Below, piece after piece: positions 1 to 8,744 of a stretch of DNA of 64,000 nucleotides. The DNA lies in assembly GCA_002499195.1 (NCBI GenBank), contig DAKS01000022.1, forward strand, positions 1 to 64,000, given 5' to 3'. The DNA is from Euryarchaeota archaeon UBA443 (GTDB taxonomy: Archaea; Thermoplasmatota; Poseidoniia; Poseidoniales; Poseidoniaceae). The first letter of the stretch is position 1. Each line of letters starts with the position of its first letter. Below the pieces are notes generated by a model that ran no database searches, was not told where the DNA came from, and was given only the letters and a program-made list of their open reading frames with translations. Position numbers and translations under genes: made by a program.

Positions 1-471
1 AAGGAAAGCGTCACGATCTTGGTTGATTTGCTCGATGGTTAGACTTGCAACCGTCAAACGAAGTTGACCAAGAATGATTTCTTGCGCCATTCCCTCAATG
101 TCGTTCTTGGTAAGGTGAAGAAGGCGCTCTGCTGCATTGTTCATAATGAGTGGGTTTGTGCTCACACCAACAGTAAATGTTGAAGGAACATTGATACGAA
201 TGTTTTGTAGAGAAAGAGCATTGTCAAGCGGAATAGAAATGGTCATTGGAATGAGTGAGATTTTCTTATATTCCTGAATGAGTGGCCAAACCATAACAGC
301 GCCACCATGGATACATCTAGACGCTTTCCCTCCTCTAATCCGTCCGTAGACGACGAGAATTTCGTCAGATGCACAACGCTTGTATCGTGTTGCGACCAAA
401 ATTATTCCAAAGGCTGCGATAGCCAATACGCCAAAAACGATGAAAACTGCCCAAAAACTTGCATCCGCCAT
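1..471 (-). CDS. Flotillin-like SPFH membrane protein (3' part missing)
   Basis: Reading the minus strand from the ATG at 471 gives an N-terminal membrane helix of about 25 residues and then an SPFH/band-7 domain that runs off the left edge. The segment around residues 125-155 (GMAQEIILGQLR, then SLTIEQINQDRDAF) is typical of flotillins of the FloT/YuaG type. Flotillins are membrane scaffold proteins that organise lipid microdomains. The gene follows an NfeD-like gene by 59 nt on the same strand, the classic flotillin/NfeD pairing. Only 157 codons are visible, so full length and C-terminal coiled coil cannot be judged. Family assignment is confident; the exact role in this organism is inference. 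Confidence 0.88.
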   Translation of the reverse strand, partial: MADASFWAVFIVFGVLAIAAFGIILVATRYKRCASDEILVVYGRIRGGKASRCIHGGAVMVWPLIQEYKKISLIPMTISIPLDNALSLQNIRINVPSTFTVGVSTNPLIMNNAAERLLHLTKNDIEGMAQEIILGQLRLTVASLTIEQINQDRDAFL

Positions 472-530
472 GACATTAACCAGAGTTATTCGTTATTAAT
501 CACTTTGCCTACGCCCAATTGGATTCCAAA

Positions 531-1139
531 TCACTCTTCAGAAGTACCATCTTCAAGTGGAGTGACAATCATTGTCGATCCAATAATATCTATGACTTTG
601 ATGAATTCTCCAGATGGAATTAACATCGATTTATCTTGTGCTCTGGCTAACAATGTCTTGAGTGTGCCGTCAACAGGAACCTGAATCTCACCAGTTTCGT
701 TTGGCTTGATGCGAGAATAGACTTGACCACGCTGACCAATTGCATCGTTGTAATTGATGGTACCATCTGCTTGTAGTTGATTGATTGCATGCATCATTTT
801 ACCCATGCCATACATCCCGGCTACAGCACCAATTCCTCCGGCCAATACTGCAACTACATCGCTTCCGGTTGCTGAAAGACCAAACATTCCTGTTAATCCG
901 AACATCATTACAGATACGGAAAGGCCCTGCACACTCAGAATTTCAAAGGCCCCGCCACCAGCATCGATATCTAAACCGATTGCATCTGTTACGCCTCCGA
1001 GGACATCACCGACCATCATGAGGATCATCATGATGAAAAATAGAATTCCTCCAAGAACTGCACAACTCACGAAGATGATTTCCATCAAGGAAGGGGCTTC
1101 AATTCCAACAAACTCAGTCAACCATTCGAATAAGGTCAT
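531..1139 (-). CDS. NfeD/YuaF-like membrane protein, flotillin partner
   Basis: A 202-residue protein with about four hydrophobic segments in the first 120 residues (EIIFVSCAVLGGILFFIMMI, then a Gly/Met-rich stretch) and a C-terminal beta-rich domain of about 70 residues resembling the NfeD OB-fold (RGQVYSRIKPNETGEIQVPV). Such proteins pair with flotillins and are thought to stabilise their assemblies. The ATG at 1139 is preferred to an in-frame ATG at 1214, because the longer form would overlap the upstream gene ending at 1162 and would add a hydrophilic segment before the first helix. It lies directly upstream of the flotillin gene, in the same orientation. Confidence 0.75.
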   Translation of the reverse strand: MTLFEWLTEFVGIEAPSLMEIIFVSCAVLGGILFFIMMILMMVGDVLGGVTDAIGLDIDAGGGAFEILSVQGLSVSVMMFGLTGMFGLSATGSDVVAVLAGGIGAVAGMYGMGKMMHAINQLQADGTINYNDAIGQRGQVYSRIKPNETGEIQVPVDGTLKTLLARAQDKSMLIPSGEFIKVIDIIGSTMIVTPLEDGTSEE

Positions 1140-1161
1140 GGTCGATATCAACAGCCAGTCA

Positions 1162-1413
1162 TTAATTGTCTTTTCCTGCAATTTGGCGCAGTTTGTATCG
1201 TTCGATAGCCACAATTATTGATAGGGAAAGTCCTGAAAGTAGGGCAGAAACAATGTTTGGCAAACCTGCTGCCCACAATAATAGCCACACCCACAGGGGT
1301 AGGAACAACATCATTGTTCGACGAATAAAAGGCCAGAATCCACCAAACAACTCTTCGGAACCTTCGTCAATTGCACGAATTGTGGTTACCGTGCCAGGGT
1401 CAATGGGAATCAT
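1162..1413 (-). CDS. Small two-helix membrane protein
   Basis: An 83-residue product with a polar N-terminus of about 27 residues, an aromatic-rich membrane segment (MMLFLPLWVWLLLWAAGL), a second hydrophobic segment (IVSALLSGLSLSIIVAI) and a short basic tail. I do not recognise a family. It sits between another small membrane protein and the NfeD-like gene, with 14 and 22 nt gaps, so it is probably co-transcribed with them and may belong to the flotillin assembly (inference from position only). Confidence 0.6.
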   Translation of the reverse strand: MIPIDPGTVTTIRAIDEGSEELFGGFWPFIRRTMMLFLPLWVWLLLWAAGLPNIVSALLSGLSLSIIVAIERYKLRQIAGKDN

Positions 1414-1427
1414 TCATATCGCCTTGA

Positions 1428-1727
1428 TTAGATGAATAGGAGGACAATCAATGAGATTATCCACAGGCCGACACCGACTCCAACACCTTTTCCTTGACCT
1501 TGGATGGCATCATCGTGAACTTCACGGTTAAGTTTCAGAGGGTTGAGTAGGAGTTCTCGTTGCTCTTGTCTAAAAATTACAATTGCGAGCATAAATGCCG
1601 CAGCAGCAGTTCCACCAAACAAGGTGGTAATCCATCCTTCGACTTCCCCAACGAGTTTTATCGACATGAACACCTGTGTAATTGCAAACATCATCCACAG
1701 GAAAGAACCGCGTTCTGCTGCTGCCAT
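1428..1727 (-). CDS. Small membrane protein, first gene of the flotillin operon
   Basis: A 99-residue protein with predicted membrane segments near residues 8-25, 33-52 and 82-98, separated by a polar loop (RQEQRELLLNPLKLNREVHDD) that is likely cytoplasmic. A Gly/Val alternation (GKGVGVGVGLW) precedes the last helix. I recognise no family. It is the promoter-proximal gene of four on the minus strand: two small membrane proteins, NfeD-like and flotillin. The ATG at 1727 begins MAAAERGS; the 107 nt upstream are shared with the divergent aroE-like gene. Confidence 0.6.
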   Translation of the reverse strand: MAAAERGSFLWMMFAITQVFMSIKLVGEVEGWITTLFGGTAAAAFMLAIVIFRQEQRELLLNPLKLNREVHDDAIQGQGKGVGVGVGLWIISLIVLLFI

Positions 1728-1834
1728 GCTTAATGCACAACCCCCTTCTTTTTGAATACATGGCCTGCATTCTCAATATTTTAGTCAAGATGGTTAAAGC
1801 AGACGTTCATCAATAATGACTCCAAAGTGATAGT

Positions 1835-2821
1835 ATGGACGGCTTGAGATACGCGGTTGGCGGCTCTCCAATCAGCCATTCTTTGTCGCCTATTTTGTTC
1901 AATCTTGTTCTTGCAGATCTTAGAAACAAGGGCCAATTCTCTAAACTTGATGTTTCTTCTATCACTACACTCAAGACAGATCATATCGACGAGGTCCTTG
2001 GATGGGCCTACATCGAACACGATAAGCATCAGCCCATTTGGAAACCTGTTGATCAGAAATTGAGGGTTTTTCAATCACAACTTTACGATTATGCATCACA
2101 TACAATCGATGAGAAACCGTTCTCCGGAATGTTAGCGAAACTCAAAACTCCACTACGGGCATTATCCAACAAGCAGTTGCCTGTTCGCTCATCATCAAAT
2201 GAGGTTTGGCTGAACTTGACATCTCCACTCAAACATCAAATACAGAGCATGGTTTTCTCGCCAATCGATGAGGCCCTTGACATTATTTCTGTTAACACCC
2301 TTAGGTACACTGGACAAGGTTGGTATTGTGCAACGACCGATGGATTTGGCGTCGTTAATGTGGCCTATCATTTCGGTATCGATGTTTCCAAAGGAGCATT
2401 GCTAGGAATCAATGGAGGTGGAGGAGCAGCTCGTTCCATCGCATCGGCTTGGATGAACTGTGGAGGAAAAGTCGCCTCACTCGGAGGTCGTCGCCAACTC
2501 CCTGCAACCTTAGTCAATACAAAACATGGAGAGGATTTAGTCTTCGATCTTGTGCTCGATACAGAAGGTTCACTACAACATGAACCTAATTCGAAGTACT
2601 CACTTAATCCAGCCTATGCACCATTGGAAGGCTCTTTGCAAGAGCGTTTAGAACACTTGTCGATTGAAAGTTCTGGTATAGATGGGCGATGGATGTTAGC
2701 GGCCCAACATCTTGAGAGTTGGCGTAGTTTGTGGACGCCTGATCATGCACAACACCTTCCAACCCTTGAACAATTGATGACTTGGTTGCTTTCTGTTGAG
2801 TACAAACTTGAGGAAAATTGA
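1835..2821 (+). CDS. aroE: Shikimate dehydrogenase-like protein, divergent and enlarged
   Basis: Shikimate dehydrogenase reduces 3-dehydroshikimate with NADPH in chorismate synthesis. The N-terminal substrate motif is clear (GSPISHSLSP near residue 10), followed by a segment equivalent to NVTxPxK (NLTSPLKHQ near 130), TTDGFG near 168, and a Gly-rich cofactor loop (GINGGGGAARSIASAW near 190). A C-terminal DGRWMLAAQHLESW matches the usual DGxxMLxxQ end. At 328 residues it is about 50 longer than typical AroE, mostly from an extra block of about 65 residues between the SHS and PLK motifs. The stretch after the Rossmann motif is poorly conserved. It may be a genuine AroE or a paralogue with altered substrate. 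Confidence 0.75.
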   Translation: MDGLRYAVGGSPISHSLSPILFNLVLADLRNKGQFSKLDVSSITTLKTDHIDEVLGWAYIEHDKHQPIWKPVDQKLRVFQSQLYDYASHTIDEKPFSGMLAKLKTPLRALSNKQLPVRSSSNEVWLNLTSPLKHQIQSMVFSPIDEALDIISVNTLRYTGQGWYCATTDGFGVVNVAYHFGIDVSKGALLGINGGGGAARSIASAWMNCGGKVASLGGRRQLPATLVNTKHGEDLVFDLVLDTEGSLQHEPNSKYSLNPAYAPLEGSLQERLEHLSIESSGIDGRWMLAAQHLESWRSLWTPDHAQHLPTLEQLMTWLLSVEYKLEEN

Positions 2822-2867
2822 AGCAATCGGCTGCAACAATCAAATGTTCAAACATGGACAGCCCTTC

Positions 2868-5531
2868 ATGAGAGAGCGGGCAATTGCACTCGTTTGTTTG
2901 TTGCTGCTTTCATCACTTTCTACTTCTGCGGCTGTTCCCGAGGAGGATACGAATTTTCAACCAACACATACAGGCGTTGACTTCCCTGTTGGTTACGTCG
3001 ATTTTCAACAGGGTGGAAATTTCGAACCCGAGCATCGATTGGTCTATCCTGCATTGAACAGTGGAGAAGATCAAGAAATGGCAGGAAATGGCCCCTTCCC
3101 CTGGGTTTTGCTTCTCATTGATGAAAATGAATCTCCTGACAACTACATGCTCATATCCACCAGAATCGCCCAACGTGGAACTATGGTATACATTCACACC
3201 GAATTGAATTCAGATACAACTCCAACATGGCAGAGTCTCATCGATTCCATAATGGATGTTCAATCATGGATGGAGGGAGCGAATCAAACAAACGATATCG
3301 TTCTCGGTATGTACGGTTCTGTCGATGAGCAGCATTGGGGACTTATTGGACACGGTTATGGAGCGACATGGGCCAGCAACGTATACATCAATTGGGACAA
3401 TTTGGTCAGTGATAATTCTCTTCAGCCACCGCGTGCTTTGGTTGGCCTAGCGATGCAGGTTGATGAAGTTCAAGATCCAATGATTACAAGCGGGGCAGTT
3501 CCGAATGTAGCACTATACATCACCGGTAGCGCTGATGAAGTTGCTCCAGCAACTGAAAACGTGATTCCTGTGTTAGAAAACGTCGACGGCCTTGCTTGGC
3601 AAATTTTGCATTCTCTCGGAGCGAATCACTACCAATATCAAGACACATCCTCCTTTTTGGAAAATTTCAACGATGGAGATGCATCATTAACACAAGAGGA
3701 ACAAATCGATCATGCGATGGAACATGTTTTGCCATATTTTGATCTTACACTTCGTGGAGATCATTCCAAGTTCCGAGAAGCCTTCAATCGAGAAAGTAAT
3801 CTCTATTCATCTTCGGATTCAAACGGATATGTCGATGAATTACTTGATGATGCTAAACTGATACTTATCTCTAACGTTACAAGCCTCAACGGAACTGTTT
3901 TCGGACCTCAAGACGATGCAATTTTCGAAGCACTTTGGTCGATGAGAAATGGAGATGTTTATGCCGACCTGCCTCAAGAATGGACTGTTGAAGGACATTG
4001 TCTATTGGACAATACCACTACCTATCAAGCGACCATAGTCGATGATAATGTATCCTGTACGGTTCCGATGCAAGGAATTTCTCCAGGTCCTCACGAATTG
4101 AGACTAGTCGTTTCAGTTGAAGGCGGGACAGGGTATGCGAGTTTTGATTTCACCCGGACTAACGATCCTATTGAGTTAGTCGAACCAATGCCTGAACTTC
4201 TTGTGCCTCAGAGAGGCTCAACCGTTCTGAATGCATCGGATATTGCAACCGATCCTGATGGTCAAGCAATCCGTATTTTGAACGCAACAATTCTCGAGAA
4301 TGAATCTCACTTCATCATCGCAATTAGCCCTGATTCCTCCTCTGTAACTCTTTATCATTCGGTGGATGAAGAATGGGAAGGAACGACGCGTATTGAACTT
4401 GATTTGGAAGCGGAAGGAGGCCTTCTTGATCAAGCAACTGCGACGCTAACAGGACGCGTAATCCCCGTCAATGATCAAATCATTCAATTGTCAACAATCG
4501 ATCAACAAACACTGACTGAGGATGGGGAAAGTCTCTACCTCAATTATGATAATTACTTCCTCGATCCTGAACAACAACCTTTGACGGTTTTCATCAATGG
4601 ATTAAACCAAGGGACTGGGGATTTAGTTTCATGGAGTGTATCAAACGATTTACCACTTATTGAATTCACACCTCTTCCGAATGCAAATGGGGCGGAAGTG
4701 CTTCAAATATCCATTTCGGATGGATTCAATGCTCCATTGATTGCAGATCTACCTCTTCGAATCGAAGCCGTTGATGATGAATTTGTTGTCGATGAAACGG
4801 CTTGGTCGATTGTAATGGATGAAGAGGAATCCTTACTTGCTGATCTAAGCGTATTTGCCTATGATGTTGACGGTGATGCCCTAACTTGGTCTATTGAATC
4901 GGCCGGTAGCTCAAAGGTGATGGCTGCTTTATCGGGTCAGGAATTGCTCATTTCAGCGCTTCTTGATGAATGGGGTGAAGATTCAGGCTGGTGGCTAAAC
5001 GTGACCGATGGCTCGAACGTCTTTTCCAAGTTGCTCAATGTTACTATCGAGCCTAAACCAGATCGCCCTACGCTCTCGAATGCTTCGCTTGAACGAGTTG
5101 ATGATTCCCTTTCAGTAACTTGGACATGGAATGATGTTGACGGAGGTGAAATGGATGTAATCCTCCTTCTCAACGGTGCCGATATCACAGGTGAACGTAT
5201 CTGTGATGCCGATGGATTGTGTTCAGAGATTATCGAAGTTGATTTACAACCAACTGCACTCCTGAACATCGACATCATTGCTCGCGATTCTTCCTTTGCG
5301 GATGTTTCCATTCGATTACAGTACCTTGTTCCTGATGATCAATCGACATCAACAACGGGTGATGATGCGGGATCAAATTCAGGTGGTTCAATGTTCGCAG
5401 CCCTCATCATTTTACCACTTCTTGCGATTATAGGATGGCTGCTTTTCCAATTCAAGAAGCCACCCCAAGAACCGGTTCGTGAATCCTCATCCGGTGGACT
5501 ACTCGCTCGAGCGGAAGCAAAAATCAATTGA
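2868..5531 (+). CDS. Membrane-anchored surface protein: inactive alpha/beta-hydrolase domain plus cadherin/Ig-like repeats
   Basis: The ATG at 2868 starts a signal peptide (MRERAIALVCLLLLSSLSTSAA). An upstream in-frame ATG at 2844 adds only polar residues. Residues about 30-320 look like an alpha/beta-hydrolase of the polyester-hydrolase/chlorophyllase type: a nucleophile elbow near 161, an Asp loop (TGSADEVAP) near 220 and a His motif (GANHYQYQD) near 253. The elbow reads GHGYG, so the catalytic serine is glycine. Residues about 400-840 form tandem beta-sandwich repeats with Asp-rich linkers typical of cadherin-like domains. A single membrane helix near 866-886 and a short basic tail follow. 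It is exported and anchored by its C-terminus. Its stop abuts the convergent carboxylase gene. Confidence 0.72.
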   Translation: MRERAIALVCLLLLSSLSTSAAVPEEDTNFQPTHTGVDFPVGYVDFQQGGNFEPEHRLVYPALNSGEDQEMAGNGPFPWVLLLIDENESPDNYMLISTRIAQRGTMVYIHTELNSDTTPTWQSLIDSIMDVQSWMEGANQTNDIVLGMYGSVDEQHWGLIGHGYGATWASNVYINWDNLVSDNSLQPPRALVGLAMQVDEVQDPMITSGAVPNVALYITGSADEVAPATENVIPVLENVDGLAWQILHSLGANHYQYQDTSSFLENFNDGDASLTQEEQIDHAMEHVLPYFDLTLRGDHSKFREAFNRESNLYSSSDSNGYVDELLDDAKLILISNVTSLNGTVFGPQDDAIFEALWSMRNGDVYADLPQEWTVEGHCLLDNTTTYQATIVDDNVSCTVPMQGISPGPHELRLVVSVEGGTGYASFDFTRTNDPIELVEPMPELLVPQRGSTVLNASDIATDPDGQAIRILNATILENESHFIIAISPDSSSVTLYHSVDEEWEGTTRIELDLEAEGGLLDQATATLTGRVIPVNDQIIQLSTIDQQTLTEDGESLYLNYDNYFLDPEQQPLTVFINGLNQGTGDLVSWSVSNDLPLIEFTPLPNANGAEVLQISISDGFNAPLIADLPLRIEAVDDEFVVDETAWSIVMDEEESLLADLSVFAYDVDGDALTWSIESAGSSKVMAALSGQELLISALLDEWGEDSGWWLNVTDGSNVFSKLLNVTIEPKPDRPTLSNASLERVDDSLSVTWTWNDVDGGEMDVILLLNGADITGERICDADGLCSEIIEVDLQPTALLNIDIIARDSSFADVSIRLQYLVPDDQSTSTTGDDAGSNSGGSMFAALIILPLLAIIGWLLFQFKKPPQEPVRESSSGGLLARAEAKIN

Positions 5532-7124
5532 TCATAGAGGAATGTTTCCGTGCTTTTTTGGCGGACTCCATTCTCGCTTTGAGCGAAGGATTGCTAGTGC
5601 ACGGCAAAGTCTGAGACGGCTCTCGGTTGGTTCGATAACATCGTCAAGCCAACCGTTACGTGCGGCAACATATGGGTCGCCAAATTTCGCCTTATATTCA
5701 TCAACCAATCGTTGACGTACCTCTTCTTTTTGCTCATCATCGACAGCGTTGATCTCTCTTCGATGGATGATGTTTACTGCACCTTCGGCCCCCATAACTG
5801 CGAGTTCAGCGGTCGGCCAAGCGACGTTGTAATCGCTTTGCAAGTGCTTACAAGACATAGCAAGATAAGCTCCACCGTAGGCTTTTCGTGTAACCAGTGT
5901 TAGTTTTGGCACGGTCGCTTCGGCATAAGCGAACAACAACTTGGCACCATGTCGAATAATACCGCCCCATTCTTGAACGACTCCAGGTAAGAATCCGGGT
6001 ACGTCTTCAAAGGTGACTAGAGGTATATTGAATGCATCACAGAGACGAATAAACCGTGCTGCTTTAATCGACGCATCGATGTCCAAACAGCCAGCGAGGA
6101 CATTCGGTTGATTACCAACAACACCGATACTTCGTCCATCGAGACGTGCAAATCCTATGATGATGTTTTCAGCATAATTCGGAAACAATTCAAGAAATTC
6201 ACCATCATCAACAACTTCTTCAACGACACCGACCATGTTGTATGGTCGATTGGGGTTGTCTGGAACAAGCGTTTCGAGTTGATCGTTAACGCGGTCGATT
6301 GGATCTTCAGTAGGGACATGTGGTGGTTCAGCATCATTATGATCAGGAAGGTAGGAAAGAATTTCTTGAACGAGGAAAAAGGCATCGTCTTCATCGTCTG
6401 CAACCAAGCATGCAATTCCTGAACGAGAAGCATGGAGGTTTGCACCACCCAATCCTGCTGCATCGACTTCACCGCGTTGAACTTCAGGTGTTTCTAATGG
6501 AGAGGAAAGGAACAATTGCCCATGTTCCTCTCCAAGGATTGTGAAATCGGAAAGACTTGCTGCAAGTGCGGAAACACCAACAACTGGTCCGAGTACAAGA
6601 CTGATGACAGGAACTCGGCCACTACATTGAACCAATCGATCGAGCAACTCTCCAGTTCCTGCTAATGCATCGATACCGTCATGCGCTCGTTGGCCACCAC
6701 CGTCCCAGATACACACAAGTGGTGTTTTTGAGCGCTCGGCCATCTCGACGAGTTTTGCTATTTTTTTGGCATGCATTTCTCCCATCGAGCCTCCATGTAC
6801 ACTGAAATCTTGTGCAAAACAGTAGGTACGTCGGCCATCGATGGTACCATGTCCCGTTACAACACCATCGCCGAGTGTTTGATGGAGGAACATGTTGTGA
6901 TCCTTTGTTCGATGTGTAATGAAAGTATCAACTTCAACGAAAGAATCGGGGTCAAGGAGTAAATCAATTCGGTCTCTAGCAGTCCCCCTGCCTGTTGCGC
7001 GAATGGATTCCAATGCCTTACGTCCACCACCAGCACGGGCGCGTTCACGACGCGACCGTAGTTCGGTTGTAGGGTCACCAATTGGGCTCGCCATATTTCG
7101 ACCAGAACCGATAAGGTTCTTCAT
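5532..7124 (-). CDS. pccB: Acyl-CoA carboxylase beta (carboxyltransferase) subunit, propionyl-CoA carboxylase type
   Basis: This subunit moves a carboxyl group from carboxybiotin to an acyl-CoA such as propionyl- or acetyl-CoA. At 530 residues it has the full family length. Family motifs include GGSMGEMHAKKIAKL in the N-terminal crotonase-like half and DVPGFLPG, WGGIIRHGAKLL, RKAYGGAYLAMSCK and AWPTAELAVMGAEGA in the C-terminal half. The ATG at 7124 lies 8 nt after gatD; an ATG at 7094 (MASPIGDPTT) is a second candidate. The biotin carboxylase and carrier subunits are not in the window, so the acyl substrate cannot be fixed from sequence. Probably co-transcribed with gatD. Confidence 0.9.
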   Translation of the reverse strand: MKNLIGSGRNMASPIGDPTTELRSRRERARAGGGRKALESIRATGRGTARDRIDLLLDPDSFVEVDTFITHRTKDHNMFLHQTLGDGVVTGHGTIDGRRTYCFAQDFSVHGGSMGEMHAKKIAKLVEMAERSKTPLVCIWDGGGQRAHDGIDALAGTGELLDRLVQCSGRVPVISLVLGPVVGVSALAASLSDFTILGEEHGQLFLSSPLETPEVQRGEVDAAGLGGANLHASRSGIACLVADDEDDAFFLVQEILSYLPDHNDAEPPHVPTEDPIDRVNDQLETLVPDNPNRPYNMVGVVEEVVDDGEFLELFPNYAENIIIGFARLDGRSIGVVGNQPNVLAGCLDIDASIKAARFIRLCDAFNIPLVTFEDVPGFLPGVVQEWGGIIRHGAKLLFAYAEATVPKLTLVTRKAYGGAYLAMSCKHLQSDYNVAWPTAELAVMGAEGAVNIIHRREINAVDDEQKEEVRQRLVDEYKAKFGDPYVAARNGWLDDVIEPTESRLRLCRALAILRSKREWSPPKKHGNIPL

Positions 7125-7132
7125 CGAATCGC

Positions 7133-8476
7133 TTAGTTAAGGATGGTTTGTTGTTGTTCTCCAATCAAATTTTGAGTCATTACAGAACCGACATCCATAC
7201 TGTTGGAGAGGGCGAAATGAAGCTTGACAACAGCTGCTTCTGGAGAGGATGTGATGCCATGGCCGAGAAGTCCAATGTCCTGTTGGATTCTTCCTTTTGA
7301 ATAGACGTTCATATTGATTGGTCCATGGATGCATTGATTGACAACTAAGGCCGGAATATTCAGTTGTTGAAGAGAACTTTGAAGTTCGATGTTCTGAGGT
7401 GCATCACCGTTTGGATTTTCGATCGGCAAATGGCCAAGTCCTGTTCCATGGATTACCAGTGCATCCACATTAGATGCAACAGCGTCATCAATTTCTTGCT
7501 TGGTAAGCCAAGGTCCAGCGATCATTTGGCGAACAACAATGTTCTCATCGTATCGTTCTGCAGTGGATGTAGACGCTCTTGAAACCGTATTTGAACGGGC
7601 TTCTTTGTAATGATGTTCCAATTCGAGTTCAACATCCTTGTTATCGATACGAATTGTTGCTAGAGGCATTGTATTGACGGGACGAAAAGCGTCACGTCGA
7701 CTTGAGTGTAGTTTACGAACACCTGTAGCGGAATGAATCGAACAAGCACCATCATCACTGGTTTTGTGCATTGAAACAACAACTGCATCGCTAAGTTCAC
7801 CAGTTGGTAGTGGCCCTTCAGCTGCCCATTTCACAGCTGAAATGAGATTCTGAGCAGCATCGGAAGAGGCTCGATCACTGGATCTTTGAGATCCAACAAA
7901 TGCAATACGTCCTGGTGGATTACCTCCTTTACCGCACCATGCGAATGCAACAGCTGACGCAGTAATGTGTAAGGTATCCGTGCCATGAGTCACAACAACT
8001 CCAGTACAACCGTCAGCAAACGCTTTCTCTGTTGCATCAATGATTTGGTTCCAGTGATTTGGACGAATATCCTCACTGAACATATTCCCAATTTTGTGAA
8101 CATCGAGATTTGTTATCTGGAGAAGTTCTGGAACGTGTTCGACCAGTTCGGATGGCTCGAATTGGGCAGTCACTGCACCTGTTTTGTAATCCACTTTGGA
8201 AGCAATCGTTCCTCCAGTATGGATAATTCGAACCGTTGGAAGGTCTGGATTTGTTTCAGTCTCGTTTGTTGATGCGACTTCAGATGATTCAGGTTGTTCA
8301 GATGATATGATTTCTACGGATGTGAGCGGGTGACTTACATTGTAGCCATTCGCTAGTTTGATCGTTACATAATCTTGAACAGCAGGTGGCAGGACTACGC
8401 CCTCAATCTCAGTCTCACCATCATGCGTTGTGAGTTTGATACGGACGCGAGAACCAACGTCAGGACTGTGTGCCAT
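7133..8476 (-). CDS. gatD: Glu-tRNA(Gln) amidotransferase subunit D
   Basis: GatD is the asparaginase-like subunit of the archaeal GatDE complex. It releases ammonia from glutamine or asparagine for conversion of Glu-tRNA(Gln) to Gln-tRNA(Gln). The 447-residue product has a small N-terminal beta-barrel domain (VGSRVRIKLTTHDGE), a Ser/Glu-rich linker, and a type I asparaginase domain from about residue 85. That domain has the active-site HTGGTIAS near 88, a second VTHGTDTLHITAS and the C-terminal VIHGTGLGH. The ATG at 8476 is chosen because an upstream in-frame start would run into tRNA-Met. It is a strong archaeal marker and implies indirect Gln-tRNA synthesis. gatE is not in the window. Confidence 0.94.
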   Translation of the reverse strand: MAHSPDVGSRVRIKLTTHDGETEIEGVVLPPAVQDYVTIKLANGYNVSHPLTSVEIISSEQPESSEVASTNETETNPDLPTVRIIHTGGTIASKVDYKTGAVTAQFEPSELVEHVPELLQITNLDVHKIGNMFSEDIRPNHWNQIIDATEKAFADGCTGVVVTHGTDTLHITASAVAFAWCGKGGNPPGRIAFVGSQRSSDRASSDAAQNLISAVKWAAEGPLPTGELSDAVVVSMHKTSDDGACSIHSATGVRKLHSSRRDAFRPVNTMPLATIRIDNKDVELELEHHYKEARSNTVSRASTSTAERYDENIVVRQMIAGPWLTKQEIDDAVASNVDALVIHGTGLGHLPIENPNGDAPQNIELQSSLQQLNIPALVVNQCIHGPINMNVYSKGRIQQDIGLLGHGITSSPEAAVVKLHFALSNSMDVGSVMTQNLIGEQQQTILN

Positions 8477-8516
8477 AGTGGTTGGACTAGTTTCTAGCCC
8501 TTCAACAATGCGATGG

Positions 8517-8647
8517 TGGTGCCGGGAGCGGGGCTCGAACCCGCGACCTTCGGATGTCTCAGACACCACAAGGGGCTTTGCACGTCATACGATCGCCTTG
8601 AAGGCTGCCCTATGAGTCCGACGCGCTACCAACTACGCCACCCCGGC
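8517..8647 (-). tRNA. tRNA-Met(CAT), elongator, with intron
   Basis: The minus strand gives a full cloverleaf after removing 55 nt. The acceptor GCCGGGG pairs with TCCCGGC (last pair G-U), the D arm has three pairs, and the anticodon stem is TCGGA/TCCGA with loop CTCATAA, so anticodon CAT. The T arm is GCGGG/CCCGC with loop TTCGAGC, and CCA is encoded (8517-8519). Acceptor and T-arm sequences resemble archaeal elongator tRNA-Met rather than initiator or tRNA-Ile2. The gene lies about 40 nt upstream of gatD on the same strand. Confidence 0.93.
8556..8610 (-). other. Archaeal tRNA intron at position 37/38
   Basis: The 55-nt insertion after A37 of tRNA-Met fits a canonical bulge-helix-bulge. 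Exon CUCA pairs with intron UGAG for the 4-bp central helix; the 5' bulge is UAG (cut after UA) and the 3' bulge is ACA (cut after AC). The flanking helices are the anticodon stem UCGGA/UCCGA and intron GGCA/UGUC. This is the substrate form of the archaeal splicing endonuclease. The pairing was worked out by hand. Confidence 0.88.
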
Positions 8648-8744
8648 CTGCCCTCGCCTGCGAAAACCCCCATTTGAAGAATGCGGGTTCAAACAGAAGG
8701 AATCTGACCGCATCCTTCATTCACTCCCACTTATCCGAAGGGGC

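Noticed and set aside
8477..8569. N-terminal extension of GatD
   Set aside because: It would translate the 3' exon of tRNA-Met; the family start matches ATG 8476.
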